Shown piece by piece: positions 24,868 to 34,958 of a stretch of 64,000 nt of DNA; positions within the stretch are counted from its first letter, which is position 1; each line of letters starts with the position of its first letter. The DNA comes from Acetobacterium paludosum (GTDB lineage: Bacteria > Bacillota > Clostridia > Eubacteriales > Eubacteriaceae). The notes beneath the pieces were generated by a model. It saw nothing but the letters and a program-made list of their open reading frames with translations. It made no database searches and was not told the origin of the DNA. A program made the translations under genes and the position numbers. The stretch is from the NCBI RefSeq assembly GCF_008086595.1, contig NZ_RXYA01000005.1:62001-126000 (forward strand). Reading direction: 5' to 3'.

Positions 24868-26334
24868 TTATTTTTTTGCAATGAAAAGCTCATACATTTT
24901 AAGCTTTTTCATAACAATCTCTTCAAACCGATCATTATAAGTCTTGACGTCTTTCACCGTAAAAACTTTTTGGATACAGTCATTAGTTGGTTCATAGAGG
25001 TTTCCAGTTGAGCCGGCACCGATCCCAATGGTTGACTGACACTCGGACATCATCATGATATTGTATATCCCTTCATGTCCAGGTTTTGCGTAACCAATAT
25101 TCTCACTGTTGCCTCTTGTGTATTTTAAACGGTATAAATAATAGGGGTCGTAGGTTTGTTCATGCAAACAATTTTTAACCGTTTGATAGAATTCCTCTCC
25201 ATATCCTTTACTGACAACAATACCATTCTGATTTTTTATTTCAGAACCTTTTTTTATCGAAAGATTATGAATTGTTATATTCTCCGGATCGAATGATATC
25301 ACTTTTTTTAAGGTATCGAAAAAGTCATCCGGACCTTCATCACCCAGACCTATAATAAGATCCATATTCAACGTTTCAAAACCAATTGATTTTATTAGCG
25401 CTACCTGTTTTTCAACCAAGCCCTCTTCCCACGGCCTTGCAACTGCAAGCATCGTTAGAGGATTCATCGATTGCGGATTGAGGCAGACTCGCTGAACACC
25501 ATGTTTTTTGGCAACTTCCAATTTTTGCTGAGTAATCGTGTCCGGACGTCCGGCTTCTAAGGTATACTCTCTAAGATTGGAAAGATCAAAAGAACTTTCC
25601 AAGACTGTCATCAAACTGTCTAACTGCTCTGCCCTTAGAACAGTTGGTGTCCCGCCACCAATATAAAGCGTATCAACAGATATTTCCAATGTCTTAAATA
25701 GTTTTCCAACTCGATCGGCTTCTAACAGTAAATTATTGAAATACGCATTTAAATTAATTCCTTTTTTGTCAACAATGGTTGAAACAAACGAACAATAAGC
25801 GCATTTAGAAGGGCAAAGCGGAATTCCCACATAAATACTCACCCGTCTCTTGCCATTACAATCTATTTCTGGAATCATAAAAGGTTTTTGTTTTTCAGCC
25901 AGATCAATCAGGAGTTTTGCCCGATCACTGCTGACCCGATAATCTTCTCTGAATTTTTTTTCGATTTTTGGGGAATCCAATCCCATCTCAAAATATTTTC
26001 GTGCCATTTTTACAGGCTTTATTCCGGTTAATGTACCCCACTGAAGATTTCTCTCAAAATATTCACACAGAAAATCATAAAGAAACCCCTTGTAAACGCT
26101 GTTATCAAGGGAGTCTTCAATACTCTTAAACGGGAACCGCCGTACTAATGATTTCTTGTCCTTCCAGGACAAAGACAAAACAACGCGATCCCCTTCATTT
26201 TTTTGAGAAAGTACACCTTCTGCTTCACCCTCCAGAATATTTTTAACGCCTGGATCAAAGGCCTGATATAATTCATGAAAATTGTATTCCAGCGATGGAC
26301 GCTCTAAATCAAAACGAAGAACTCTTATATCCAT
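24868..26334 (-). CDS. hemZ: Radical-SAM coproporphyrinogen dehydrogenase HemZ
   Basis: 488 residues, HemN/HemZ-like. The radical-SAM motif CPSKCAYCSF is near residue 187, followed by YIGGGTPTVL and the GLGDEGPDDF segment. The family oxidises coproporphyrinogen III without oxygen, although some members may serve as haem chaperones. The ATG at 26334 has AGGAG only 1 nt away, which is unusually close; the longer frame to 26439 runs over the upstream gene. It is last in the secDF-recJ-apt-rel-dtd-MBL-hemZ run. Confidence 0.88.
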   Translation of the reverse strand: MDIRVLRFDLERPSLEYNFHELYQAFDPGVKNILEGEAEGVLSQKNEGDRVVLSLSWKDKKSLVRRFPFKSIEDSLDNSVYKGFLYDFLCEYFERNLQWGTLTGIKPVKMARKYFEMGLDSPKIEKKFREDYRVSSDRAKLLIDLAEKQKPFMIPEIDCNGKRRVSIYVGIPLCPSKCAYCSFVSTIVDKKGINLNAYFNNLLLEADRVGKLFKTLEISVDTLYIGGGTPTVLRAEQLDSLMTVLESSFDLSNLREYTLEAGRPDTITQQKLEVAKKHGVQRVCLNPQSMNPLTMLAVARPWEEGLVEKQVALIKSIGFETLNMDLIIGLGDEGPDDFFDTLKKVISFDPENITIHNLSIKKGSEIKNQNGIVVSKGYGEEFYQTVKNCLHEQTYDPYYLYRLKYTRGNSENIGYAKPGHEGIYNIMMMSECQSTIGIGAGSTGNLYEPTNDCIQKVFTVKDVKTYNDRFEEIVMKKLKMYELFIAKK

Positions 26335-26338
26335 TCTC

Positions 26339-26968
26339 CTATACACATCCTTTAAAAAATGGATTATGTGCTTTTTCGTAGCCAATGGTTGTATTTTCCC
26401 CGTGTCCAGGCAAAACTTTTGTATTATCATCCAAAACAAACAGTTTTTTTTGGACGCCGCTTAGCAATTCTGCCAGATCACCATCAGGAAAATCAGTTCT
26501 TCCAATCGATGTGTTGAATAAAGTATCTCCTGCAAAAAGCGTATCACCTACTAAGAAACACACGCCGCCTTTTGAATGGCCAGGCGTATAGAAGACTTGA
26601 ATATTCATGTCTCCTACCTGGATTTTTTCGCCTTCAGATAAATAGCCATCTGCCGGTGCCAGATCAAAAGGCATCCCAATCGCCGTTGAAAGATTTCTCC
26701 CGGCATTGGTTAGACAATCGGCATCACTTTTATGAATCAGAACCTTGGCTCCTGTTATCTCTTTGATTTGACTAACACCGCCAATATGATCAAAATGTCC
26801 ATGAGTTAACAATATATATTTAACCTTTAATTTATTTTTTTCTATGATTTCGACAATCCGTTGATCCTTAAATCCGGGATCAATCACTGCCGCTTCTAGA
26901 GATTTTTCATCCCAAAAAACATAGCAGTTTGTTCCCATTTGACCAAGGGATTTTTTAATAACTTTCAT
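26339..26968 (-). CDS. MBL-fold metallohydrolase (glyoxalase II-like)
   Basis: 209 residues. The di-metal motif HGHFDHIGG is near residue 56, with further metal ligands in TPGHSKGG, FAGDTLF and LPGHGENT. It belongs to the YqgX/GloB-like branch, usually annotated hydroxyacylglutathione hydrolase-like; in Clostridia without glutathione the true substrate is unknown. GGGAGAAATT precedes the ATG. It lies 9 bp after dtd and almost abuts hemZ. Confidence 0.9.
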   Translation of the reverse strand: MKVIKKSLGQMGTNCYVFWDEKSLEAAVIDPGFKDQRIVEIIEKNKLKVKYILLTHGHFDHIGGVSQIKEITGAKVLIHKSDADCLTNAGRNLSTAIGMPFDLAPADGYLSEGEKIQVGDMNIQVFYTPGHSKGGVCFLVGDTLFAGDTLFNTSIGRTDFPDGDLAELLSGVQKKLFVLDDNTKVLPGHGENTTIGYEKAHNPFFKGCV

Positions 26969-26977
26969 AATTTCTCC

Positions 26978-27430
26978 CTAAAATTGTTTTTCACTGTCCA
27001 GTAATAATGTCACCGGACCATCATTAATGATCGATACTTCCATTTCTGCCTGAAAAATTCCTGTTTCAACTTTTTTTACCGGCTGTTCTCTTATTTTTTT
27101 AACAAAAAGATCATATTTTTTCTGTGCTTCCGCCACCGATCCACTGCGAGTGAATCCCGGTCGTCTTCCTTTTCTGCAATCACCATAAAGTGTGAATTGT
27201 GAAACCAACAGTAATTCACCCGCACTATCTAAAATTGAGAGATTCATTTTTCCATCGGAATCATCAAAAATTCTCAAATTGACTATTTTATTGATTATAT
27301 AATCCATATCTGCTTCTGTATCATCGGATTTTATACCCAGAAGCACGTTCATCCCATAACCAATCTTGCCAATGCTTTCATGATTAACCCGTACCTCTGA
27401 AGATGCTACCCTTTGTATCACTGCCCGCAT
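26978..27430 (-). CDS. dtd: D-aminoacyl-tRNA deacylase
   Basis: 150 residues. It removes D-amino acids wrongly attached to tRNA. Both signature motifs are intact: SQFTLYGD (near 77) and GPVTLLLDS near the C-terminus, with MRAVIQRVASSEV at the start. The second of two adjacent ATGs (27430) is 5 bp from AAGGAG and is preferred. It starts 9 bp after the rel stop codon, as in most Firmicutes. Confidence 0.96.
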   Translation of the reverse strand: MRAVIQRVASSEVRVNHESIGKIGYGMNVLLGIKSDDTEADMDYIINKIVNLRIFDDSDGKMNLSILDSAGELLLVSQFTLYGDCRKGRRPGFTRSGSVAEAQKKYDLFVKKIREQPVKKVETGIFQAEMEVSIINDGPVTLLLDSEKQF

Positions 27431-27439
27431 CATTTCTCC

Positions 27440-29629
27440 TTACACTCTGTATATCTGAATAATTTCCTTGATTTTACTTAAATTTTTAATGAGCAAATTT
27501 AGCTCTCGACGGCTCTTTACCTCCAGGGTTGCCGTAAAATAGTCATATTCGTTTTTTTCTGTTTTTACATTCAGCGCCGTAACCGGAATTTTCATTTCAA
27601 GAAACATTTTTGAAATTTCTATAATCGTTTTGGGTGATTCATTTGCTTTAATATGAATTTCTGCTGTAAAAGACCCGGTACTGAATTTGTTCCATTCGAC
27701 TTCCACTATTCTTTCCGGATCACTTAAATTTAAAACGTTGGAACAATCAGCACGATGAACGGATATTCCCCGTCCTTTTGTAATATACCCAACTATTTTA
27801 TCACCAGGCACCGGATTGCAGCACTTCGCAAAATGCACATCAATCTCATTGTGTCCGGCAACGATGACTGTGCTACTGGTTTTCTTTTGTTCTTTTTGAG
27901 GTTTTTTAAAGACGATTTCTTCGACTTCCTCTGAAAATTCCTTGGGAAACAGAAGACGCATCTTTTGCAATACCGTCCCCGTTTTGATCCCGTTGTATCC
28001 TATTGCTGCGTAAAAATCATTAAGACTTTTATAGCCGCATTTTTCAGTAAGAATTTCTAAATTAGCTAAGTTTAAAAGATTGGAATGCTGTAGTCCTTCC
28101 CGTTTTATCTCCCGTTCAAGTACTAAGCGTCCCTTTTGGATGTTCTCATCTTTTTCTTCTTTTTTAAAATATTGTTTAATCTTATTTCTGGCATGAGGAC
28201 TTTTTACAAAACTCAACCAATCCCGACTGGGACCATTTGAGTTCTTTGATGTCATAACTTCGACAATATCGCCGCTTTTTAATGGGCTGTTTAACGGCAC
28301 AATCTTATTATTGACTCGCGCACCAACACAATTATTTCCAATATCACTATGAATCCGATAGGCGAAATCCAACGGACATGATCCTGCCGGCAACGGAACC
28401 ACAGCTCCCTTTGGAGAAAAAACGTATACCTCGTCATTAAGCAGATCCACTTTTATCGTCTCTACCAGCTCACCGGCATCTTCTGAATCTCTTTGAAGTT
28501 CAAGCATTTGACGAAGCCAGGACATCTGCATTTCATATTTATTGTCCTTCGCATCTTTTGAATCGACTGAATCCGTCCGCCCTTCTTTATATTTCCAGTG
28601 GGCAGCAATACCGTATTCTGCTGTTTCATGCATCTCTCTTGTTCTAATTTGGATTTCAAAGGGTTCGCCTTTTGGCCCCATAACGGTTGTATGAATCGAC
28701 TGATAGAGATTTGGTTTTGGCATGGCAATATAGTCTTTAAATCGCCCCGGTATTGGTGTCCATTGGGAGTGGACAACCCCTAGAACACCGTAACAGTCTT
28801 TTAATGAATCCACAATCACCCGAACTGCAATAAGATCATAGATTTCATCAAAACTTCTGTTCTGCTTTTTCATTTTTCGATAAATACTATAAAAATGTTT
28901 TGATCGGCCATAGATTTCTGCATTTGTTCCAACTTTTTCAATTTCTCGTGCTAATACTTTGATCACATCAGCAATATAAGCTTCTCGGGCACTTTTCTTA
29001 ATTTTAATTTTATGAACCAAATCATAGTAACCTTCGGGATCCAGATATTTCAACGATAAATCTTCAAGCTCCCATTTTATCGTTGAAATTCCCAGACGAT
29101 TTGCCAATGGAGCATAAATATCCAAAGTTTCTTTAGCCTTCTCAATTTGCTTCGATTCACGCATATATTCCAGTGTTCGCATGTTATGAAGTCTGTCAAC
29201 TAATTTTATTAAAATGACTCGGATGTCTTTTGACATTGCTAAAACCATTTTACGCAAATTTTCGGCCTGGCTTTCTTCTTTCGATTGAAAGCCTATTCTG
29301 CCTATCTTAGTGACGCCTTCAACTAAATCAGCTATATTTTCATTAAATGCCTCTTTAATATAATTATAGGAATAAATGGTATCTTCAATTACATCATGTA
29401 AAAGGGCAGCTACAATTGTTTCAGTATCCATCTGCATTTCTGCCAAAATATAGGCAACAGAAACCGGATGAATTATATAATCTTCCCCTGAAAGTCGCTT
29501 CTGATCCTTGTGAGCTTCCTTGGCAAGTTCATATGCCTTATAAATCATTTCGGTATCAGCATCTGGATTGTTTGCTTTTACTAGGTTTATTACATTGTCA
29601 ATTTTTCCTTTTACTGCATCATTTTCCAT
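27440..29629 (-). CDS. relA: Bifunctional (p)ppGpp synthetase/hydrolase Rel
   Basis: 729 residues with the full Rel layout: HD hydrolase domain with ALLHDVIEDT near residue 75, synthetase domain with GRSKHFYSIYRKM and DLIAVRVIV, TGS domain (about 395-455, VYVFSPKGAVVPLPAGSCPLDFAYRIHSDIG), zinc-finger-type CCNPVPGD region, and a C-terminal ACT domain. Since both catalytic halves look intact it should make and degrade (p)ppGpp in the stringent response. Downstream are dtd and MBL genes, upstream apt, which links purine salvage to ppGpp. Confidence 0.96.
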   Translation of the reverse strand: MENDAVKGKIDNVINLVKANNPDADTEMIYKAYELAKEAHKDQKRLSGEDYIIHPVSVAYILAEMQMDTETIVAALLHDVIEDTIYSYNYIKEAFNENIADLVEGVTKIGRIGFQSKEESQAENLRKMVLAMSKDIRVILIKLVDRLHNMRTLEYMRESKQIEKAKETLDIYAPLANRLGISTIKWELEDLSLKYLDPEGYYDLVHKIKIKKSAREAYIADVIKVLAREIEKVGTNAEIYGRSKHFYSIYRKMKKQNRSFDEIYDLIAVRVIVDSLKDCYGVLGVVHSQWTPIPGRFKDYIAMPKPNLYQSIHTTVMGPKGEPFEIQIRTREMHETAEYGIAAHWKYKEGRTDSVDSKDAKDNKYEMQMSWLRQMLELQRDSEDAGELVETIKVDLLNDEVYVFSPKGAVVPLPAGSCPLDFAYRIHSDIGNNCVGARVNNKIVPLNSPLKSGDIVEVMTSKNSNGPSRDWLSFVKSPHARNKIKQYFKKEEKDENIQKGRLVLEREIKREGLQHSNLLNLANLEILTEKCGYKSLNDFYAAIGYNGIKTGTVLQKMRLLFPKEFSEEVEEIVFKKPQKEQKKTSSTVIVAGHNEIDVHFAKCCNPVPGDKIVGYITKGRGISVHRADCSNVLNLSDPERIVEVEWNKFSTGSFTAEIHIKANESPKTIIEISKMFLEMKIPVTALNVKTEKNEYDYFTATLEVKSRRELNLLIKNLSKIKEIIQIYRV

Positions 29630-29663
29630 ATTGTATCTGCCTTTTTTCTATTTTAAAAAAATT

Positions 29664-30182
29664 TTAATAGGGATAAGTCACAATTGAATGAACAAAATAA
29701 TCTTTTAGTAAATCACGGCCGCCCAATTCTGTGAGTTCGATCAGCGTAATTATCCCGGCAATCTCCCCCCCCAGCTTTTCGATAAGCCTTGTGGTTGCCA
29801 TCAATGTTCCGCCTGTTGCGAGGAGATCATCCACAACAATGGCCCGATCACCTGGTTTAATTGCATTTTTTTGTATTTCAACAATATTTGATCCATATTC
29901 CAGATCATACGCTACTGAAGAAACTTCACCTGGCAATTTCCCGGGTTTTCTAACCGGCACTAAACCCGCTCCAATTAAATAAGCCAGCGGTGTCCCAAAA
30001 ATATAGCCTCTTGCTTCAGGAATCGCCACCAAATTTGCATCCAAAGCCTTTGCAACCTTTGTCATTTCATCAATGACATATTGAAAAGCTCTGGGGTTTA
30101 AAATCAAGCTGTTAATATCCTTAAAGCTAATCCCGTCTTTGGGGAAATCTTCATACACCTGAATTTTATCTTTTAGATCCAT
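29664..30182 (-). CDS. apt: Adenine phosphoribosyltransferase
   Basis: 172 residues from the ATG at 30182, with GGGAG upstream; the longer frame to 30203 overlaps recJ. It converts adenine and PRPP to AMP. The PRPP-binding motif is AIVVDDLLATGGT (near 123), and the hood region ARGYIFGTPLAYLIGAGLVPVRKPGKLP is typical. It lies 10 bp after recJ. Confidence 0.96.
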   Translation of the reverse strand: MDLKDKIQVYEDFPKDGISFKDINSLILNPRAFQYVIDEMTKVAKALDANLVAIPEARGYIFGTPLAYLIGAGLVPVRKPGKLPGEVSSVAYDLEYGSNIVEIQKNAIKPGDRAIVVDDLLATGGTLMATTRLIEKLGGEIAGIITLIELTELGGRDLLKDYFVHSIVTYPY

Positions 30183-30192
30183 CTCTTCTCCC

Positions 30193-32301
30193 TCACTCGT
30201 CACTTATTATTTTTTCTAATTTTATCATTAGTTTCGTATTTTGAATATCCTTTTTTTCATTGGCTGGAATTATTTTAGAGAAAACGATCTCATTCTTTAT
30301 GCCATATGCAATCAATCCTGCTTCTCTTAGTATCTCACAAGACATTAGCACATGAAATGGTGAAACATTCTGACTGCCTTCACCGACCTTTTGGATTGGC
30401 ACTCCATATTCTTCACTCTTTTTTAAAAGAACATAAATTTTGCGAATCATCACGACACTTAATTTCAGTTCTTCTAATAAATTCTCATTCATTAATATTT
30501 CAATTTTTTGTTTCGGATTTTCTTCCATAACAATTGTTTTTACCAACTGCATTGCCTGATTAACTTGCCAAACAGGATTCAGCTTAATGTCTTTTATCTG
30601 CAATTGCAAGGTTGTATTGCCGCGATACTCATTCATATCCAATCGACAAACTAACATGACGCCATTGTAATCTCCACCTAAAACATCAACTTGAGTGGAA
30701 TAAAAGTCTCCCAGTCCGAAACCAACAGCTTTTAAACCATTTTTTAGACTCAAGCGCAAATGATTGTTTTCTCTGCCCATCGTTCCCATGGATATTGTCG
30801 TGACATTATTCATCAGAAACTGGATTCCCGGATTTCCCAATCCACAGGGCTCAAATAATGCCAATTCATCTAAAGTCGCCCAAGTGATGTCCGCTTCGTT
30901 TATTTGTGCATCGTAATACACTTTTTTTATCAACTGTTTTTTTATATCAACCGATTTTCCATAGTCAATGACTTTCGCTTTCATCATTTCGATGTTTTCT
31001 TTTTTGATGCTGAAACCAGCCGCTTGCTCATGTCCGCCAAAACTGATAAAGAGTTCTTCGCATGATAACAGTGCTTCAAAAATATTAAAGCCATCCACAC
31101 TCCGGCAGGATGCTTTTCCTACTCCATCCTCAACACTGATCGTAATAACTGGGTTATAATACTTTTCCTGAATCCGGCTTGCTACGATACCAATAACACC
31201 GGCATGCCAATTTTCTCCCACAACAACGATAATTTCATCCTTATAAAGTTCTAATGAATCCACTGTTTGCAAAGCTTCTTCGAAAATTTTACTTTCTAAT
31301 TCCTGCCGTTTTTTATTTTCATCACGTAGGAAGCATGCCGTTGACATTATTTTTTTAGTATCTGTTCCTATTAAAAGTTCCACAACATGGTCTGCTTCAC
31401 CAAGACGTCCGGCGGCGTTAATTTTCGGACCCAGCACGAACCCGAAATGCCAAGCTTTTAAAGTCTTCAATTCGCTGACTTCCATCAAAGCCTGTAGTCC
31501 TGGGTTTTTAGGACCATTATTAAGATAATTCAATCCTAATGACACCAAACAACGATTTTCATCCTGAAGGGGAACGAGATCAGACACAGTCGCTAATGCC
31601 ACGCATTCAATACTTTCCTGGAGATCTATGACTACATCGAGTATTTCACCCAATGCCTGAACAAGTTTGAATGCCACACCTGCTCCGCATAGTTCTTTAA
31701 ATGGATATGCAGCATTTGGTACCTTTGGATTAATGATTCCATAAGCCTTTGGAAGGCTTCCATGACATTCATGATGATCTGTGATAATCACGTCACATTT
31801 TTTTTCATTGCAAAAATCGACTTGTTCATTTGCTGAAATTCCATTATCCACTGTGATTAATAAAGTCACGCCTGCAGCTATTATATCCTGAAGGGGAGAA
31901 ATGTGTAGTCCATATCCTGTAACCAGACGGTTAGGGATAAAATAAGTCACATCAAATTCCTGTTCTTTCATGAATTTTAACAGAATTGCCGTACCGATTG
32001 TCCCATCTGCATCATAATCTCCGTAGATACATATTTTTTCATTATTTTCTCTGGCATCAATAATACGCTTTACAACTTTTTTCATGTCTTCAAATAAAAA
32101 TGGATCATGCAGATCGTTTAAGCTTGGTTCTAAATAACGACGTCCCTCTTCGATGGAGGAACACCCTCGATTGATGAGAAGATCTGCAGCTAAAGCACTT
32201 AGCCCAAAACTACTGATTAAATCTTCTTCCAATTTTGTCCTGTTTTCTTCTCTGATGTTGTTTCTTTTGTTACGTAATATCCATTTTGTTTTTACTGTCA
32301 T
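30193..32301 (-). CDS. recJ: Single-stranded-DNA-specific exonuclease RecJ
   Basis: 702 residues. The DHH nuclease motifs are intact: IYGDYDADGTIG, ITVDNGIS, IITDHHEC and the DHHA1 segment GHEQAAGFSI, with an OB-like domain after about residue 450. The C-terminal 120 residues are charged and variable. It degrades 5' ends of ssDNA in recombination and repair. The position between secF and apt is usual for Clostridia. RBS GAGG, ATG at 32301. Confidence 0.94.
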   Translation of the reverse strand: MTVKTKWILRNKRNNIREENRTKLEEDLISSFGLSALAADLLINRGCSSIEEGRRYLEPSLNDLHDPFLFEDMKKVVKRIIDARENNEKICIYGDYDADGTIGTAILLKFMKEQEFDVTYFIPNRLVTGYGLHISPLQDIIAAGVTLLITVDNGISANEQVDFCNEKKCDVIITDHHECHGSLPKAYGIINPKVPNAAYPFKELCGAGVAFKLVQALGEILDVVIDLQESIECVALATVSDLVPLQDENRCLVSLGLNYLNNGPKNPGLQALMEVSELKTLKAWHFGFVLGPKINAAGRLGEADHVVELLIGTDTKKIMSTACFLRDENKKRQELESKIFEEALQTVDSLELYKDEIIVVVGENWHAGVIGIVASRIQEKYYNPVITISVEDGVGKASCRSVDGFNIFEALLSCEELFISFGGHEQAAGFSIKKENIEMMKAKVIDYGKSVDIKKQLIKKVYYDAQINEADITWATLDELALFEPCGLGNPGIQFLMNNVTTISMGTMGRENNHLRLSLKNGLKAVGFGLGDFYSTQVDVLGGDYNGVMLVCRLDMNEYRGNTTLQLQIKDIKLNPVWQVNQAMQLVKTIVMEENPKQKIEILMNENLLEELKLSVVMIRKIYVLLKKSEEYGVPIQKVGEGSQNVSPFHVLMSCEILREAGLIAYGIKNEIVFSKIIPANEKKDIQNTKLMIKLEKIISDE

Positions 32302-32354
32302 TACTCGACCTCTGAATTATTTTCTAGGTGTTCTATCCTTAATGGATAAAAACA

Positions 32355-32399
32355 AAGCGCCAGAGATATTTCTCTGACGCTTAAGCTTATTCAGCTTAA
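32355..32399 (-). terminator. Terminator between secF and recJ
   Basis: On the minus strand a first small hairpin (TTAAGCT/AGCTTAA, 32381-32399) is followed by a stronger one, AAGCGTCAGAGA/TCTCTGGCGCTT, 32355-32382, then TTTGTTTTTAT. This should end most secDF transcription, so recJ may need its own weak promoter or readthrough. Confidence 0.75.
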
Positions 32400-32400
32400 A

Positions 32401-33303
32401 TTAAACTTTTGTCCCGCTTGTTTTTAAGCTCTTTTTATGTTGATACGTTTTAATGACATACCAAAGAGCCCCAGCGTTGAAAATAGAAGAATACGTTCCA
32501 ATAACGACCCCAACCATTAATGGCAGTGCGAAATTCTGGATAGCCGGCACTCCAAAAATATACAGTGATGTAATCGCAACGAATGTCGCCACGGAAGTAA
32601 AAATACTACGTCTCATCGTTTGTGTTACACTGGCATCCAACAATTCTCCATAGGCATACTTCCCAAACTTTGGACGATTTTCCCGGATACGGTCAAAAAC
32701 GACAACGGTGTCCATAATGGAATAGCCAAGGATTGTTAAAATTGCTGCAATAAATGGTGAGTTCACTTGAATTTGAAAAACTGAATAGACACCAACAACA
32801 ACAATCAAGTCATGAACCAATGCCATAATAGCAGTTATACCAGAGATAAGTTCAAATCGAAAAGTAATGTAGATCAGCATTAATGCAACCGCAACAACAA
32901 CGGCTTTAACAGCATTAGTAGCCGCCTCCGCTCCAATTGAAGCATTCACCGTATCAACCGATATTAAATCAGTATTCTGCAGACTATATTTGTCTTGAAA
33001 ACCTGAAAACAAAGCCTGACGCTCTTCCGTCGTAAAACTTTTTTTAGTTGTAATAACGACCTCGGTTTGGGCGTCACCTGCATAGGTCACATCCGCACTT
33101 GGATCAAACTTATCTACAATAGCACGAGCATCGGCATTTTCAAAAGGCGTATGTAATTCAATACTAATAATAGTTCCGCCGATAAAATCGATTCCAAAAT
33201 TAAGTCCCTGAATCAAAAGCGAACCTAAACTAATGGTAATCAATACTAGGGAGATACCAAACCATATTTTAACATTTTTTGCGATATTTAAATTCTTTTT
33301 CAT
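32401..33303 (-). CDS. secF: Protein translocase subunit SecF
   Basis: 300 residues with six membrane segments. The first periplasmic-side loop has GLNFGIDFIGGT and the conserved SIGAEAATNAV; the helix-4/5 region has ILTILGYSIMDTVVVFDRIRE. With SecD it uses the ion gradient to aid protein release after SecA-driven export. GGGAGGAGAGCCATT precedes the ATG. It is 14 bp after secD. Confidence 0.95.
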   Translation of the reverse strand: MKKNLNIAKNVKIWFGISLVLITISLGSLLIQGLNFGIDFIGGTIISIELHTPFENADARAIVDKFDPSADVTYAGDAQTEVVITTKKSFTTEERQALFSGFQDKYSLQNTDLISVDTVNASIGAEAATNAVKAVVVAVALMLIYITFRFELISGITAIMALVHDLIVVVGVYSVFQIQVNSPFIAAILTILGYSIMDTVVVFDRIRENRPKFGKYAYGELLDASVTQTMRRSIFTSVATFVAITSLYIFGVPAIQNFALPLMVGVVIGTYSSIFNAGALWYVIKTYQHKKSLKTSGTKV

Positions 33304-33317
33304 AATGGCTCTCCTCC

Positions 33318-34580
33318 CTATAGTCCGTAAAAAGCATTATTGTTAAATAATCCTGTTTTGACCAAAATTTTTACTAACTGTTTCGTAATAACAACGGCCG
33401 TAAACATACTCACCAAAATACCCAAAATCAAGGTGACTGCGAAACCCTGGACGCTTCCGCTTCCGAGAAAGAAAAGTACAAATCCGGCAATCAAAGTTGT
33501 TGCATTTGAGTCGATGATTGTCCCAAGCGCTCTTTTAAAACCATTATCGATGGCCGTCAGCAATGATTTTCCAAGTCGGGATTCCTCTTTAATTCGTTCG
33601 AAAATGAGAACATTGGCGTCCACCGCCATACCAACCGTAAGAATCAGTCCGGCAATACCCGGAAGGGTTAACGTTACATTTAGCGCTGTCATAAGTATCA
33701 ACAAAATCATGATATATATAATCAAAGCTAAATCAGCTAATACACCAAATCCTCGGTAAGCAAGCAGCATGAAAATAAGCACTGCGCTAATTCCAATAAT
33801 ACAAGCATGAAAAGTATCATTTAACGAATCTTGTCCTAATGTAGGACCAATCGTCTGAACTTCTACTGGTTCAAGCGTTACTGGAAGGGCCCCGCCGCGA
33901 ATTAATTCAGCCAAACTTCCGGCTTCATCAAGACTCGCCTGTCCTTCAATCACTGCCTCGCCATTGGTAATTGCAACATTAACTGTCGGCGAAGAAATAA
34001 CTTGATCATCCAATTTTATTTTTATCACTTGCCCGATATATTTTTGTGTCGCATCAGCAAAAAGCTTGGTTCCTTCTTCATTGAATTTAAGAGTTACCAC
34101 CGGCTTTTGTACTCCGCTGCTATCTGTTTGCATAACACCCTTGGAATCTTCAATGTCTTGTCCTGTCAGAATAACTGAATCATCCGGGCCTAAAAACTCA
34201 AGCTGAGCCGTTTTCCCAATGAGACTCAGTGCTTCTTCCTGGTTGCTGATTGACGGAATCGAAACACGAATTCGATTATCACCCTGTTTCGTAATGGTCG
34301 GCTCGGAAACCCCGATGGAATTAATTCTTTGACTAATTGTTGAAATTGTCGAACTTATTTCATCAGATGTTACCGCTCCTCCATCAGTACTTGTGGCTTC
34401 TAAAACAACGTTAACCCCTCCGGTCAAATCCAAACCATACTTAATTGTGTTTTGAATTTTACCAATATCATACACGTTAACGGTAAAGCCGACGAACAAC
34501 ACATATGCTGCAACAATAATAAGCAGGATAATACCTATTAATTGGGCTATACTTTTCTTATTTACTTTCTGTTTATCCAC
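33318..34580 (-). CDS. secD: Protein translocase subunit SecD
   Basis: 420 residues. One N-terminal helix (about 10-32), the P1 domain with GLDLTGGVNVVLEA, then five membrane helices with SVQGFAVTLILGILVSMFTAV-like and VGMAVDANVLIFERIKEE signatures. I prefer the GTG at 34580, 7 bp after AAGGAGG; the in-frame codon at 34601 lies at or before that site. Directly upstream is a broken gltX start. Confidence 0.94.
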   Translation of the reverse strand: MDKQKVNKKSIAQLIGIILLIIVAAYVLFVGFTVNVYDIGKIQNTIKYGLDLTGGVNVVLEATSTDGGAVTSDEISSTISTISQRINSIGVSEPTITKQGDNRIRVSIPSISNQEEALSLIGKTAQLEFLGPDDSVILTGQDIEDSKGVMQTDSSGVQKPVVTLKFNEEGTKLFADATQKYIGQVIKIKLDDQVISSPTVNVAITNGEAVIEGQASLDEAGSLAELIRGGALPVTLEPVEVQTIGPTLGQDSLNDTFHACIIGISAVLIFMLLAYRGFGVLADLALIIYIMILLILMTALNVTLTLPGIAGLILTVGMAVDANVLIFERIKEESRLGKSLLTAIDNGFKRALGTIIDSNATTLIAGFVLFFLGSGSVQGFAVTLILGILVSMFTAVVITKQLVKILVKTGLFNNNAFYGL

Positions 34581-34631
34581 ACGCTCTCCTCCTTCGTTCA
34601 TTCACAATTTTGTGAATCAAATTATATATTT

Positions 34632-34837
34632 TTATTCAATAACAGACTCAATTGAACTTAATCGGGACCATACTTTTTCGTTTTCCAAGACATCCATAAT
34701 CAATATAATACCCCGACCATGCCTTTCGCCGATTATTATGATACGGCTTGACCTATACAATAATTATATAGGGTTGTCCGTAAATTGCCAACATGAACAT
34801 TTCCAGTTGGACTTGGCTCAAAAGGATCTCGTACCAT
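34632..34837 (-). pseudogene. gltX: Decayed 5' fragment of a glutamyl-tRNA synthetase gene
   Basis: A GGAGG and ATG at 34837 open a 33-codon frame whose peptide contains FEPSPTGNVHVGNLRTTLYN, unmistakably the GluRS/GlnRS HIGH-type signature region (here HVGN). It stops at 34736. In another frame immediately after, down to a TAA at 34632, the text continues as RHGRGIILIMDVLENEK, resembling the next GluRS segment (HGGxFILRIEDTD). So a frameshift, substitutions and loss of the remaining 400 or more codons have inactivated it. It fills the 357-bp space upstream of secD. Confidence 0.75.
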
Positions 34838-34958
34838 TTATTCCTCCATAATTAATTAATTTAACAAATTTTCCAACTTGCTATGGTTGATAACCTTAAC
34901 TATTTTGTCCACCGCTTCACAGTTCTTCAACCTGCTTATTATAGCATTAATGAATAAA

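Noticed and set aside
29664-30203. Start of apt at 30203
   Set aside because: It would overlap the recJ end; the ATG at 30182 has a good ribosome-binding site in front.
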